Shown: one piece after another, positions 22,610-33,850 of the stretch | How positions within the stretch are numbered: the first letter of the stretch is position 1 | Layout of the letters: each line of letters starts with the position of its first letter | Assembly (NCBI GenBank): GCA_022478985.1 | Contig: JAKSZP010012333.1 | Coordinates: 1-64,000, forward strand | Length of the DNA: 64,000 bases | Origin: Massospora cicadina | Lineage: Eukaryota; Entomophthoromycota; Entomophthoromycetes; Entomophthorales; Entomophthoraceae | Direction: 5' to 3' | Translations under genes and position numbers: made by a program | The notes under the pieces: model-generated | Told to the model about the DNA's origin: nothing | Database searches by the model: none | What the model saw: only the letters and a program-made list of their open reading frames with translations

Positions 22610-23860
22610 TTACTCCCCCTTGAATGGAAAATAAGGCTCCTATTGCTTATACGCCCGGAGGAACTTTGCATGCACTTGAATGATGATTTGACCACTAGTG
22701 GAGTCCTTGATAGTATATGCATCTATACCTGTCTTCTCAATGACTTCAAATGGCCCAATCCAGATACTGGCCAGCTTGTGTTTCTGGCTAAACCCATGTT
22801 AACATGGAATAGGACCATGTCTCCATCTTTAAACTGTGCTAGGCCACTCTGCCATACCTGATTTGAAGCCTGGCTTTTGATTCTCTTGTCTAAGCTGAAC
22901 AAATATGCTTTGGTTTGTAATTTAATCAGTGTATTTGTTAGGATGGTCAAATAGCATTGCGGATCCATTCCGCCAGTGTCCTCTACACAGGCATATAAGA
23001 GGGCGGGCAGAGCGGGGTGCTGTCCATAAAGCAATTGGAATGGGATTTTCCTCATGGCAGAATGGTAGCTAATGTTGTATGCAAACACCACGGTAGAAAG
23101 GAGGTTACTCCAATCAGAGGGCCTATCAATAACCAACTTCCAGAGTATGTTCACCAGAGTCACATTAACCCGTTCAACCATTTCTTTGGACTCATGTTAA
23201 TACAGAGTTGTTAAAACCCCGTGGATGGCCATCAGCTCGTTAAGCCTTGTAATAATGTGAGAAGTGAATTTAATTCCGTTATCAGTAAGGAAGAACTGAG
23301 GTCAGCCATGCCGCTGAATATTGATTCCATGATAAATTTGGCCACTGTGACTTCCCCTAAGTCTTTTATCGCTCTGGCTTCTACCCACCGGGTTAAGTGG
23401 TCAATTGCCACAAAAATGTACTTTTACCAACTAGCTTTCGTTGGCAGAGGGCTGACAACATCTAAAAGAAACTGTATGACAAGAAAAGTGTGGCTTCACT
23501 AACTGGTATGAGGTCTTCTGGTAGAACGGCTTTCCCACTTGGCACTGGTGACAGGAGGAGATAGAGTCAAGCACATCAAAATTCATGCTTTCCCAGTAAT
23601 ACTGAGGACGCAATAAATTTGACATCTTGCGCACTCCTCCATGCCCAACGGCCCTATGTGTGCTCATGTTAACAGATGGGCGAGTGGAAGGTCTTTGGAT
23701 ATTTATGTTAGTGTCCCCTATCCGCTTATATAATTCCCCATCTTTCTGAAACGTATTGGCTCGCATTTCATTAAACGCCTTGATTACTTGAGGCGGTTCA
23801 TTGTCATACTTGCCGCTAAGCATCTGATCAAACATTATATCACTCATATCCACTGTAACT
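22610..23860 (-). pseudogene. Gypsy D integrase
   Basis: Minus strand. HHCC domain at about 23690-23540: HRAVGHGGVRKMSNLLRPQY to SSCHQCQVG keeps both histidines and both cysteines. The middle DDE region (23430-23190) is broken across frames. The C-terminal half (23181-22723) begins MVERVNVTLVNILWKLVIDR, which holds the third catalytic acid (the E in VERVN), and continues through a GPF-type region without a chromodomain. Confidence 0.9.
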
Positions 23861-25140
23861 GCAACCGTGGGTAATCAAAAAAACAAATAGCAAATTGGTG
23901 TTTTGCTCCAGGTCAGTGAAGAATTTCAAAATAATATTCCTGCAATTTAAGAGCCCATTGAGCCAGAAGCCCTTCAGGCTTTTAAGATTCTGCAACCAGC
24001 ATAATGAGGCATGATCCGTGAAAACTTTTAATTTCACCCTGCAAATGCACCTGAAATTGCTTATAAGCGAATATCACTACCAAGCACTCCCACTCGGTCA
24101 CAGTATAATTGCGCTCATGGCTGTTCAAACTATACCTACAGTATGCTAAGGGGTGCTCTTCTCCTTCCTCATCTTTCTGGGATAGGACTGCCCCTACAGC
24201 GTAAAGGGGTGCATCCGTCTGAACAATGAACTCTTTTTCAAAATTGGGATAGTGTAATACTGGTGCATTGGTTAATGCCATTTGAAGTGTATCAAAAGCG
24301 CGTTGCTAATGTTCCGCCCATTCAAACATAGTGTCTTTTCTTAATAGCTCAAATAGTGGGCCCCCAATACAGCTAAAGTTAGGGATGAAGCGCCAGTAAT
24401 AACTGAGTATTCCCAAAAATACCTATATATCCCGCTTACTATTGAGTGGAGTTATTTTTCGAATAGCTTCCACCTTGGCTGGTTGAGGTCTTAGCCCTGT
24501 GGTGTCAACCACGAACCCCAGGTACTTCAGCTGGTCCTTAAAGAAGTGGCATTTCTGGGGTTTGATCTTCATGTTGGCCTCAGAGAGCTGGCGAATTACA
24601 TCTTCTAAAGTGTTGAGATGTTCAGAGAATGTTTGGGAAAAACATTATTGTCGTCAAGGTATACAAGGACGCATGACAGCTTTAGATCCCAATAATAGTG
24701 TCCATCGCCCGTTGAAATGTAGCCAGGGCATTACACAGCCCTTGTGGCATCTGGGTTGGTTGGAAAAGACCTTTGGATGTGATTACAGCGCATTTCTCTT
24801 GCTCTTCCAGTGGCAATTCAATTTGCCAGTAGCCTGAGATCAGGTCCATAGCTGAGAAGAAATGAGCTCCCCCTAGATGATCCAAAGCGTCATCAATCCG
24901 CAGTAAGAAATATGAGTCCTTTTTGGTGATGCTATTGAGCTTTTGGTAGCCAATTACTACACGGTTAGTTCCCTCCTTCTTTTTTACAATAAGAACAGGA
25001 GAGGACCATGGACTTTTTGATGGTTCAAGCATCCCTTGCTCTAGTAACTTGTCAATTTCCTCATTTACTACTTCTTCCACCACCCTTGATTGGCAGATCA
25101 GCCTTGATCTGATGGGAAGATGAATACCAGTGTCCAGCCT
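23840..25140 (-). pseudogene. Gypsy D reverse transcriptase and RNase H
   Basis: Minus strand. Reverse transcriptase (25083-24640): LLEQGMLEPSKSPWSSPVL, VKKKEGTNRVVIGYQKLN, HFFSAMDLISGYWQIELP, PQGLCNALATFQRAMD, then LVYLDDNNVF, where YLDD (24650-24661) is intact but lies after a change of frame. RNase H (24281-23982): EFIVQTDAPLYAVGAVLSQ, HERNYTVTEWECLVVIFAYK, continuing in another frame as VFTDHASLCWLQNLKSLKG. Confidence 0.92.
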
Positions 25141-27507
25141 ATGAACTACCCCCCCTCACGCGCGCATTCTAAATCATGGTCATCAGCCATGAAAGTCTCT
25201 TTATATTTCTTAAAATAAAGCAATTGCCCTATCCTTCTGTGGTTCCAACAGCCCCATTAATTCATCAAGCGATACAACTTCCATTACACTGAGCTGTGGT
25301 TTGAGTGGTAGACCAAATTCCTCCAGCCACCCAAATTAATGAACTGAATGAATCTCCTCAATGGGGATTAAGTGTAAATATGCCACTATTTGATGGCGGC
25401 GGATTTGCAGTGGTACCGTTTGCAGATTTGAAAGTAAAACTTTGATCTCCCTCTACCCTGGTAATATAATGCCTGGGGCCACACGGGGTTCAAACTGTGA
25501 TTGCTGATATGGCCCAATAACCTCCCCATAGAGTCCATATGGAACTTCAATCACCAAGTCAGTGTTCACTATAACTTGATGCCCAGATGGAATAGACATA
25601 GGTCCGGAATTTCTGAGTGGCAGCCCTTGATATTCAAAAATATGTTAAGGGAGGCCCCAAGTTTTGCCCTGTAAACAATGGTGGCACAAGGATTAAAATT
25701 TTTTTTATATGCTAGATTGTTCTTCCCCATATGCACCAGATCATTTGGAACTCCACTAGAGGTGAAGTGAATAGGGATTTGCTGACCCAATATTGCGAAA
25801 GTCTCGTCTGTCATATCAATAACAGCCCCATATTGTCGCAAGAAGGCAGTTCCAATTAACAGATCATAATTGCTATTTGGTAACATTATAGCTGCAGATA
25901 CCATGACAATAGAACCAAACCTCAGAAGAAGCGCATTGTATGCCCCTAAGAAACCGTATTTTCCATTCCAGCAGTGCCATATACCATCTGGTGCTCCACG
26001 TCTGGTTTTAATTTCAACCTAGCAACTAGTTTGGTGGAGACTATATTGATGGGGCACTGGTATCTATGATGGCACGGACTTGGGTCTTAGCTACAACCAT
26101 GTCACAGTAAGTACATTCAGCGTAAGATGCATCTTGACTGTTTATAACATGGACATCTAAGGAATCCCTGTTTCCAAGAAAACACGCAATCCCCTCACCA
26201 ATTCTAGGGTACTGTTTTATAATAGTTTTGCCAGAAGAGCGACGCTTACTGCTTGCAAAAAAAGGTGCATCCGAGGAGGGGTCTAACTTTTCAGGGGAAA
26301 TTTGGTTGAAAATTTGCCAAAGCATATGGCTTGACCTGCATCTGAGATCCCTCCTCCACCATAGCCGCAGACTGCACTTGTGTCAAAACATTCACCCCCA
26401 ACCGGCTGCTGATATAAAACTGACTTATTGTGCAAGGGAACTTCCGCTGAATATTCTATTTAGGTTCAGGTGGGACGTCTGGTTTAGCGGAGATAGAGAG
26501 TCCCTTTTCTACTCCTCTCTGAATTTTCCCTGGCCATACTGTTCCAGCTGTACTCAAGAGACCAGATGATTAGGGCACCATCATGCCAGATGCCCCTGTC
26601 AACTGCATTTGAAACAGCTGACCCCATAGGGACCACGTCCCTGATTAACATGAAACAAGCTCTTTGAGAGTCAGGCTAGAAGTGGTTGGCATGAACAGGT
26701 TTAGGGCGATAGTAAGGCCAAGGAAAATAAGCAGGTATGGGGTGGATGTCTAACTGCTGAGGGTAACTTGGTGGAATCTGAACTGGGCTAGCAGAGCACC
26801 CAAGTAAGACAATTTGGCAGTTATAGCAGAAGGATTCCACTCAGTATTAGGTGGAGGAAGTTGGCTGATATACGGTGCAAAAACTGTATGATTTTAAGCA
26901 AAAATACATCTTCATCCAACAATGGGACCATGTTGTTATGTAACTCGCAGTATGGCTTCACAACATATGTCATCTCAATACATAAGTCAGATTTTGATTA
27001 ATTCCAGCCCCAAGTAGCACATGAGCTTCTGCCATAAATAGTTCAGCAAATGCAGTGAAGGTCTCATTCCGCTGAAACCTGATGGTCAAAAATTTGGCCT
27101 TCCACTGTAACATCTTTGCAGTTCCGCTGAACAACCACAGCACGGTCTCTTTAACTTCTTAGTAAGAGATGGAACTGCCTGAAAGGTAACAGATGACTTG
27201 ATCAGCACTTCCAACATCCAGAGAAGTAATCAACAGTTTTCTCTCCATCAATCTGAGACTCCTTCAGTTGCAATTTCAAATTGCTTAAAGAACCCATGAA
27301 TATTCCCTTCACGATTGAATGGGGGCAGCTTATTACGGCAAACCTCCTGGGGCAGCTCATCTTGTTTTTTAAGCACAGTGTCCAAGGCAACTTTCAGCTC
27401 CACAAGGCAACGGACCCATAGTGTTGAGTAGAATATTTAGGAAACAACATTGATGCAACATAGCTGGCAACTGAGTTTTTATCATTTTTATAATTGATCA
27501 ATGGGCC
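25141..27507 (-). pseudogene. Gypsy D gag and protease
   Basis: Minus strand. Gag debris spans 27440-26330 (LPPFNREGNIHGFFKQFEIA resembles a capsid N-terminal region). Protease (about 26090-25600): VRAIIDTSAPSI has DTS in place of the catalytic DTG; further on SNYDLLIGTAFLRQYGAVID is the conserved protease flap/ILG-type segment. Several stops interrupt both. Around 25140-25560 only a linker-like region is readable. Confidence 0.8.
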
Positions 27508-27524
27508 CCCTGTAGTGAGCACCA
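27508..27524 (-). promoter_or_regulatory. Gypsy D primer-binding site
   Basis: Minus strand TGGTGCTCACTACAGGG directly inside the 5' LTR, after one spacer base; identical over 17 bases to the site of Gypsy B at 31816. It would pair with the 3' end of a tRNA to prime minus-strand synthesis. Confidence 0.8.
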
Positions 27525-27525
27525 C

Positions 27526-28021
27526 GGTTATAAAATTGGCGTTATTAAGAGACATGCCATAGGATTTGCACAGAGTATGACACACTGAGCAATTAGGACC
27601 AATGATGTGGTGATTGTCTTCCTTAAGACAATAGAATAACACTTAAAACAAATATGGAGCACTGGCTCCCACAACTCTCTTTTATTTAAAATAATAAAAC
27701 CATTGGATTATCTCTGTTCTGCTTTTTTTAATTACATAACAACCTCTTCCCTTGATCATCTCATCTCGCCTATATTGTAGCAACTTCAGATGCTACTGCT
27801 TCTATGGCTTAGTAATTTTATTCGCCATATAACCTTGGTTCCATCAATTCTTTATTCGTTAATTTCCAAACCGCCTAATCTAAGACGATTTCCCAATAAC
27901 CCAATATCACCTCATTTTGAGGCGCTTGAATTACCATTACTAATATCAAATCTTGGCATATTTCACCCATTCCACCATAACGACCTAGGGCTTATCGCCC
28001 AGTAGTATCAGAATCATGACA
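27526..28021 (-). repeat. Gypsy D 5' LTR
   Basis: Paired with 22112-22609. It contains CATGATTCTGA at its minus-strand start and an AT-rich segment with AATAAA-like motifs. Followed on the plus strand by the GGGCG duplication. Confidence 0.93.
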
Positions 28022-28026
28022 GGGCG

Positions 28027-28312
28027 CTGGAGTGGGAATATGAGATTGTAGCCTCATGAAGAGTCAGAAGAAGACTCATGTGTCTCGTATCCTGGAAGAG
28101 ATTTGACACAGCGGAGATCAGTTGGGTCCCAGCACGTGACTGCGCCCATGACCAAGATCTGATTGTAGTATTCCAGGAGAGTTTCCCTGAGGCTTCAGGA
28201 TTAAATTCCAAGCAAGCCATTGCCACCACAAAGGTGGCCCCTGCCCACAAAAACTTCTCCTTGGCAAATGCCCTTGGAGAGGGGGTGGAGCCCAAAAAAG
28301 AGGAGAGGGTAA
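28027..28312 (+). pseudogene. Gypsy C chromodomain, detached by Gypsy D
   Basis: The sequence resumes the C polyprotein: EWEYEIVAS, then RRRLMCLVSWKRFDTAEISW and VPARDCAHDQDLIVVFQE, a chromodomain with one stop near its first strand. The following HKNFSLANALGEGVEP matches G0. It ends in GAGGAGAGGGTAA, the polypurine tract before the 3' LTR. Confidence 0.88.
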
Positions 28313-29241
28313 TGTCATGTTTACATGACCGTATTAAGGTTACTAACAGCAAGGACAAGGATGGGCGGCAGGAGGTCCAAAAGGTTAATCTTCAAGACCT
28401 TTCTGTCCTAAAATGTACCTTAGACCAACGCTGAGTACAGAACAAGTATGCCCAGGTTGGTCCAAATGAGGTTCTTAACGCTCAGCACTTTTTTTTAGTA
28501 CTAGATGGTCCCCTCAGCACTTTAATTCAGCTCTTGCATTATTATGGACAAGTTATCTGTTATATGACAATGGCTCAATCTGATTACTCAGTAAATGGGA
28601 ATTTGAAAACTGTTCTTTTTACAAAATTTTCAACTTGGGTCATCCTCAACTTCAATTAATTACTCAAGTTCAGACTATGCTGAAGTATAGGACCCTGTCA
28701 GATGGAAAGTGTACACTTATTGGTGCACCTTGGCTTAGCACCACTTTCTCTGGTAGATGATTTCTCTAAAGTTGTTTAATAATGATCCTTTAATACCAAC
28801 CTTTCTTGTTGGTTGTCTTTCCTATAATATATACCCCATTCATTTCCAGTTTTATCTTATGTTGACTTGTGCGTACATGTGTGCTGACATCTTCTAGGAG
28901 GTCTCACATCACATTAGCCAAAATTTTAGCTTTAAAATTACTACATCATCAGGTACACCGCTGGGCTTCCCAGGTTCCCTCCAAACCAGGGCACCCGTGA
29001 ACTCTAGCCCAGTTCAAAGCTTGATTATGAATGCATTTTGGGCTACAGCCAAGCTTTATTGTTTGTTTGATCCCTACTTATGTGTACCATGCTAACCACC
29101 CTCACCCTATGTCACTGTAGCTCAAGCTCCCTCTGATGGGCTATCTTTATGTTCACACTAACAACTAGTTTCCTTGCGTTGGTCCTGCGCTCCATGCACT
29201 ATCACTCTGGGAACTGGAGAGTTAAAGATAATCTCCTGACA
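28313..29241 (+). repeat. Gypsy C 3' LTR
   Basis: Aligns with 17268-18163, 33 bases longer through internal indels. Starts TGTCATGTTTACATGACC, ends CTCCTGACA, followed by AATAG. Confidence 0.93.
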
Positions 29242-30634
29242 AATAGGAGGAAGTTGAGTGTGGTAAGCCCTTCATGGTATTGAGAAACTGAATGGGCCAC
29301 TGTTTTGCGGAGGTTTGGGCAATGGGGTGAGGTCACCGTTGCTAAGGCGAGCTGGCGGTCAATTTGGTAGAGGATGACATTGGGTTTAGAAGAGAAATGT
29401 TTGAGGATAGGCTTTTAAAACCATGATTGTAGAATTTGGCCCAGCCATATTTGAACTGTTGAGAGTTTAATCGGATTCCTCATTCATGATAAATTTTACT
29501 TATTCATCAGTATTGGCCAACAGTACATGAATTTTGTTCAAGAGAATAGTGGTGAAGAATTTGGGTGGGTAGTAGTCACATGGGATGTTTGGGTATGAAT
29601 GGTGGCCCAAGACTGACTCTGATTAGCAGGGGTGAAATTTTGTGGTTTAATGTAAGTGGTTGATTTAGTGGGGGCCAATTTCCCACTCTGACTCATTGAA
29701 CAATAACGTTGAGTGTGAGGGAGAAACAAAATGCCCCGTTATGTATTTTCTGGATAGGGCTCAGAAGTCACATCAGAGGAAGTGTCTTGAGGGCAGGATT
29801 TTTTGGAATGGTTAAAACCAAAATAGAAGGGAAAAATATGGTGACCTTATCCACATGAGCCCAAAAAGTGTTTAGGCGCCGCTGTGATATGAGCATGGGG
29901 GGATTTGTTAAGCTATGGCTGGGTGGTAGAATTATGGTATCAGTAGCGAGGGGCAGCAAGGCGCTCTTCACCAGAAGGAACAATGAAGATGAGGTTGGGC
30001 TGAGCACCATAAGCCAGAAGCCCCACCCTCAATTGTTTATATAAAACTTGAGGTGGGAGGTGGGAAGGGAGGGATGCAAAGGACACCAATATTGTGGTGT
30101 CTGAAGGGGTTGAGTTTTTGGTAATAGGTATGAGAGTAATTTGTAAATAAGGAGAGTAGAAGCCACTTCTGTAACGTCCTCCTCTGTATGGAAGCCAATG
30201 TCAAAATAGCCCTTAAACAGGTGGAAATTGATAAAGCCAGATAATGCAAATGCAACGGTGGCAAGTTTGATAATTGCCTTGTTGGCATATGGGAATAAAC
30301 GCCCATAGTCAACATATTGGCAAATCTGGATTGTGGAACAAGGGAGGGCGAGAGGATGGGGGCAAGAAGGGTTGATGTGTGCAAGGAGGAGCTTTAAGTC
30401 CCATAAGGAGACAAAAATGGCCAGTAGAGTTTGGCAGACTATTTGAACCTATGAAAACGCATTTACCCGCAGGGAGGAAAACACTAGGTGGTGGAGCATC
30501 GCTGCCCCGCACTGGAGCAGCAGGCGGCAGATCTAAGGACATCAACAGGAAAAGCAGATGTGTCCAGATGGTGGTGGTAAAATTAAACTTTTTTATTAAA
30601 GTATGCTGAAAGTGATATGGAGCGGAATGAAAAA
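29242..30634 (-). pseudogene. LINE N (ORF1-only), 5' part
   Basis: Minus strand from 30634: a short 5' leader, then ORF1 with its start at about 30545 (MSLDLPPAAPVRGSDAPPP). Frames then give YGRLFPYANKAIIKLATVAF-like and GFINFHLFKGYFDIGFHTEE (an RRM-like nucleic-acid-binding segment). Later comes FPFYFGFNHSKKSCPQ, a CCHC knuckle that has lost its first cysteines. The last piece, DRQLALATVTSPHCPNL, continues without a gap in alignment into 17267 once Gypsy C is removed. With the 3' part, the element was about 1.9 kb and has no endonuclease or reverse transcriptase. Confidence 0.85.
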
Positions 30635-30650
30635 AGGTGTAGATTTAATT

Positions 30651-31026
30651 AATTATTAAATTGCAAATTTCCAATCCTTCTTCAAAAACATCAGAGAACG
30701 GGATTGGTTGCAGTGCAAGATTGATCCATATATAGACTGACATTTTTTTCTGAATCCAGAAAAGTTTCTATTTCTTTAGTCTGAACTAGTTTCACTTACC
30801 CTTTTAGTTCTTGTACCAGCATTGAGCGGAAAAATATCAAGTTGACTGAATTTTTGACATCAGTTTTAAGTTTGTCCATTTACCTTGGCCCATTAAATTA
30901 TAATGCATGACTAATCAATTCTGTAAATTGTTATTGGGCTCATTTAACTTCACAAATTTATTTTTATCAGTGGGAACAGAATAAAGGTACAGTTAGATGC
31001 TGAAAATTTTTGAACCTAACATCTTA
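30651..31026 (-). repeat. Gypsy H 5' LTR, second part
   Basis: Minus-strand continuation of the LTR that starts at 37848. It is AT-rich with a TATA-like GTCTATATATGG near 30735 (minus) and the transition to the gag leader. The boundary with the leader is not visible. It lies between the X' insertion (31027) and the LINE N duplication (30635-30650). Confidence 0.55.
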
Positions 31027-31041
31027 AGGTACTCCACCATC

Positions 31042-31068
31042 AGCTTGGTTTATTCCCCCTGTAGGTTG
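31042..31068 (+). mobile_element. X' LINE stub, first piece
   Basis: With 37686-37707 this makes a 49-base insertion flanked by a perfect 15-bp duplication AGGTACTCCACCATC (31027-31041 and 37708-37722). The second piece ends GGTTGGGACCACCTAGTGCT plus an A run, matching the 3' ends of LINE family X at 60340 (+) and 48880 (-). It is therefore an extremely 5'-truncated family-X insertion, later split by Gypsy B. Confidence 0.75.
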
Positions 31069-31813
31069 TGTCAGACCTTTGCCCTCTAGGCTGCACAGTA
31101 AGAATGTTAAGGGCAAATGGGGAAAAATGGAGAAATATCAGACATTTATCAGCTTCCAATAATACTAACAGCAATTTTAATTATAATGATGATTTCGCTG
31201 GCCAAAAGACCCTGGCCAACTCTTAGTGGAACCCAGCGAATCCAGGCTCTAAGTTTATTACTAAAACGTGGTGAAACCCTATGAGTTTGGGGGTTGGGTT
31301 ACCCAGAGCTCTTTGCCAAATCCCATGCGACCATCAGAGGCTTCTCCCCTGACCCCTATTAACTTGGTCCAGGTCACACTGCGGCAATCAGCCCCTTTTA
31401 TAGGGTCAGAGGGGTTCAACCGAGTGCAAATCTTTTCCTGCCCAGGGATTGGGTAAAATTGATGAAAGCCTTACCTCACGGTTCCAAAATCCTTATCATT
31501 GGCCCCTCTCAGCCGCTTCCTAACCTAAGGCGAGTATGAAACCTCCAATAGGACCGCTTGCCATATTTACTAATTTGGAATGTACCAAGCAATATGATCC
31601 TCAAGTCTCGATATCTTAATTATCAAGTATCACCATATTATGGGGGTTTGTTTCTTACCCTCCGAGGTCTTAATGAAAAAACTATAAAAATCACCTCTAT
31701 CAAAGGGTTTATACATTTATTCAATTTATTTATATTGGTGGTAAAAACCCCCATATTGTTGGATTTAGGTAACCTAAGCACCAAGCGAGCTTTCCAGCAC
31801 CAAATATCCAACA
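31069..31813 (+). repeat. Gypsy B 5' LTR
   Basis: Same length as the 3' copy and highly similar over its whole extent (for example the CTGGCCAACTCTTAGTGGAA stretch in both). It contains the 62-codon frame at 31268, which also appears in the 3' LTR and is unlikely to be a gene. Confidence 0.95.
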
Positions 31814-31815
31814 AG

Positions 31816-31832
31816 TGGTGCTCACTACAGGG
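31816..31832 (+). promoter_or_regulatory. Gypsy B primer-binding site
   Basis: TGGTGCTCACTACAGGG, two bases inside the 5' LTR. The leading TGG pairs with the tRNA CCA end. The pairing partner would have acceptor 5' strand GCTCACT and T-stem ACAGG. Confidence 0.8.
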
Positions 31833-31864
31833 CTGCCTGTATACCACACAACATAACAAAAACG

Positions 31865-33458
31865 ATGGAGATCAACCCTCAGCTAGCCGCCATTCAACTC
31901 CAGCTAACCAGTGCTTTGTCTCGCCTCAAAAGGCTTGAGCAGCACTCTCTGCAAGGCCCTTATAGGGCCTCCCCGTTTATTCATAAACCTCCGTTTAGAG
32001 ATAAGTTTACCCCAGGTGAGGGCAGTTTAACCACCTTCCTTTTCATGTATGAAGCTGCGATGGAAGGAGCAACTGACCCACAAAAACTAAGGTACATCCT
32101 TTCCTGCTTGAGTCGCGGTACTCAAGAGATAATGGTGCCACACATGGCCACCCTCAGTACCTGGGCAGAGGTGAAGCAAGCACTAACGGAGGAATTCGGC
32201 TCCCTATGAAGCTTAAACAGGCAAAAACAAGCCTTCATGTGCCTTAGCCTGCAACAGGGCGAATCCATCGCCTTCTTTTACTGAACGCTTATACACTCAA
32301 GCTCAGCCTCTGTTGCTTGCTAAGATGCTACCCCTAGACGATGCTATTGCTACTATCTTGGCTGGCTTGGCGTCGCATCTCTCCTTAGCAATGCATCTCT
32401 CTTCTGTAAAGCGCTCATTTACAAGTGTATGCGATATCAGGGACGCCTTGTTAGATGTGGCTGACATTTATAAATTCAACCCTACATCAGGGTCCTGAAG
32501 CCAAGCTTCTATGGCCACTATGTTTACTTCTCCTAAGGCTGTCTCCTTTGTGGAACCTGCCCCTGCGGAACTTCCTGCCTAACCTGCTTCTCCTTCTTAT
32601 GATAATAAGCAGATAATTATAGCTGTGACGGGACAGTGCTCCTCATCGTCTTCAGCTCTACCAACTCAGTTGGTGAAAGCAGACGCCCCTTTAGCTGGGC
32701 CATCCTTTTCTTCAGAATGGACTATCCAAGGGGCTCCGAAGTCAGCGCCTAAGCCTAAACTCATTTCGTGGATACCACCTGCTCCCACTAACCACGAGTT
32801 AAATTCTCATGTCACCAAGGCTACACCGCCTATCTCCCAAAAGCACCCAGCCCATGATCAACCAAAAGCTGATGTAGCTCAAACACCACGCCCTCTTAAG
32901 GCGCTACCTGTATCTCCGCCAGCCATATCTTGGCCAAACCCTCTAATCATGGGGCAAACCGACCCTGCCCATTCTAAGGCTCCAGTTAAAGCCATTTTCA
33001 ATCCAGTACCTCCCACAAAGGTTAATACGTCAAAAAAACTATCCCAGGACCCAACTTACCCTAAAGGAAGCCCTGACTGTACCACACCCCCTATGGACGC
33101 GCTAATGTGCATTGAGAATTCCACTGATGAGGAGACTGAGGGGGGTTGTGAAGATAACGGTCACTATGTTTTAGGAGCTCCAGGTGAAGTGGAAGTACCT
33201 GACCAATTAAAACCCAAGAGAGTGAATTGGGCTAAAGTTCCCAACCGCACATATCTTTATCAGGTGTTGAGAGGCTTGGAGGTGATTGATACCGCCAGTG
33301 ATGCGGATCAGCTTGTTGCTTCTATGCTCTGCCTCCCCCTGAGAGTTTATACGCTGCAAACTATCCATGAGATATACCCTGAGACTGCCAACCGCCTTGC
33401 TTCTACTTTCGATCTCAAGAAAGTTCTTTCCCTTCCCCCAAGCTGGGTGGAACTTTAA
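31865..33458 (+). pseudogene. Gypsy B gag
   Basis: Starts with ATG at 31865, 33 bases after the primer-binding site. A coiled-coil-like N-terminus (QLAAIQLQLTSALSRLKRL) is followed by a capsid: PPFRDKFTPGEGSLTTFLFM, DPQKLRYILSCLSRGTQEIM, MLPLDDAIATILAGLASHL. A stop at 32207 (TGA) and one near 32284 with a frame change separate the two capsid parts; further stops lie at about 32496 and 32581. A proline-rich linker (32640-33060) and an acidic segment (STDEETEGGCEDNG) lead to a helical C-terminus. I see no zinc knuckle. Confidence 0.9.
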
Positions 33459-33850
33459 CCAAATTAGAAGTCATTGTTAATGGAGTGCAGGTTAAGGCGA
33501 TTCTTGATACTGGGTCCCCTGTGAACGTGGTGTCTTCCAGGCTCATGAAAAAAATCAAGTTGGCCCCCAACCTTGATTACACCCAAGAGTTTTGAACTGC
33601 ATGGCCAACCAATACCCGCGCCATTGGGGCTTATTCATCTCTAACCATCCGATTTGGGAAGCTTCTCCTCTCAGCCCCCGCGGTGGCTCTAACCAACAAT
33701 ACATATGACATGCTCATTGGGACTCAGTTTATACTTGAATACGAAGGGATTATCAACATGGAGCTGGGCTATCTCTCCCTGCTGAACTATGAGGTTCCTC
33801 TGATTCTCAACCATGAAGACGTCAATAAAAAGGATTACGCGTGTACTGTT
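33450..33850 (+). pseudogene. Gypsy B protease
   Basis: After a frame change at about 33450: KLEVIVNGVQVKAILDTGSP then VNVVSSRLMKKIKL. The catalytic DTG is intact. A stop near 33593 precedes AIGAYSSLTIRFGKLLLSAP and NTYDMLIGTQFILEYEGIIN, the C-terminal protease segment conserved with Gypsy D. Confidence 0.9.

Larger units (their letters stand above)
22112..28021 (-). mobile_element. Gypsy D: minus-strand element nested in Gypsy C
   Basis: LTRs at 22112-22609 (3' copy) and 27526-28021 (5' copy) begin TGTCATGATTCTGA on the minus strand. Their distal ends read TATAATA and TATAACC, probably both from TATAACA. Perfect duplication GGGCG: 22107-22111 and 28022-28026. Internal order on the minus strand: primer-binding site, gag, protease, reverse transcriptase, RNase H, integrase. 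No chromodomain is visible. Closest relatives in the window are H, B and E. Confidence 0.95.
17268..29241 (+). mobile_element. Gypsy C: chromovirus containing Gypsy D
   Basis: LTRs at 17268-18163 and 28313-29241 both begin TGTCATGTTTA and end TGACA. A perfect target duplication AATAG lies at 17263-17267 and 29242-29246. Removing Gypsy D (5.9 kb) leaves an element of about 6.06 kb with the order protease, reverse transcriptase, RNase H, integrase, chromodomain. Removing C restores a continuous ORF1 reading in LINE N. Confidence 0.95.

Noticed and set aside
30379..30609. A plus-strand 76-codon ORF
   Set aside because: Antisense to the LINE N ORF1 start.
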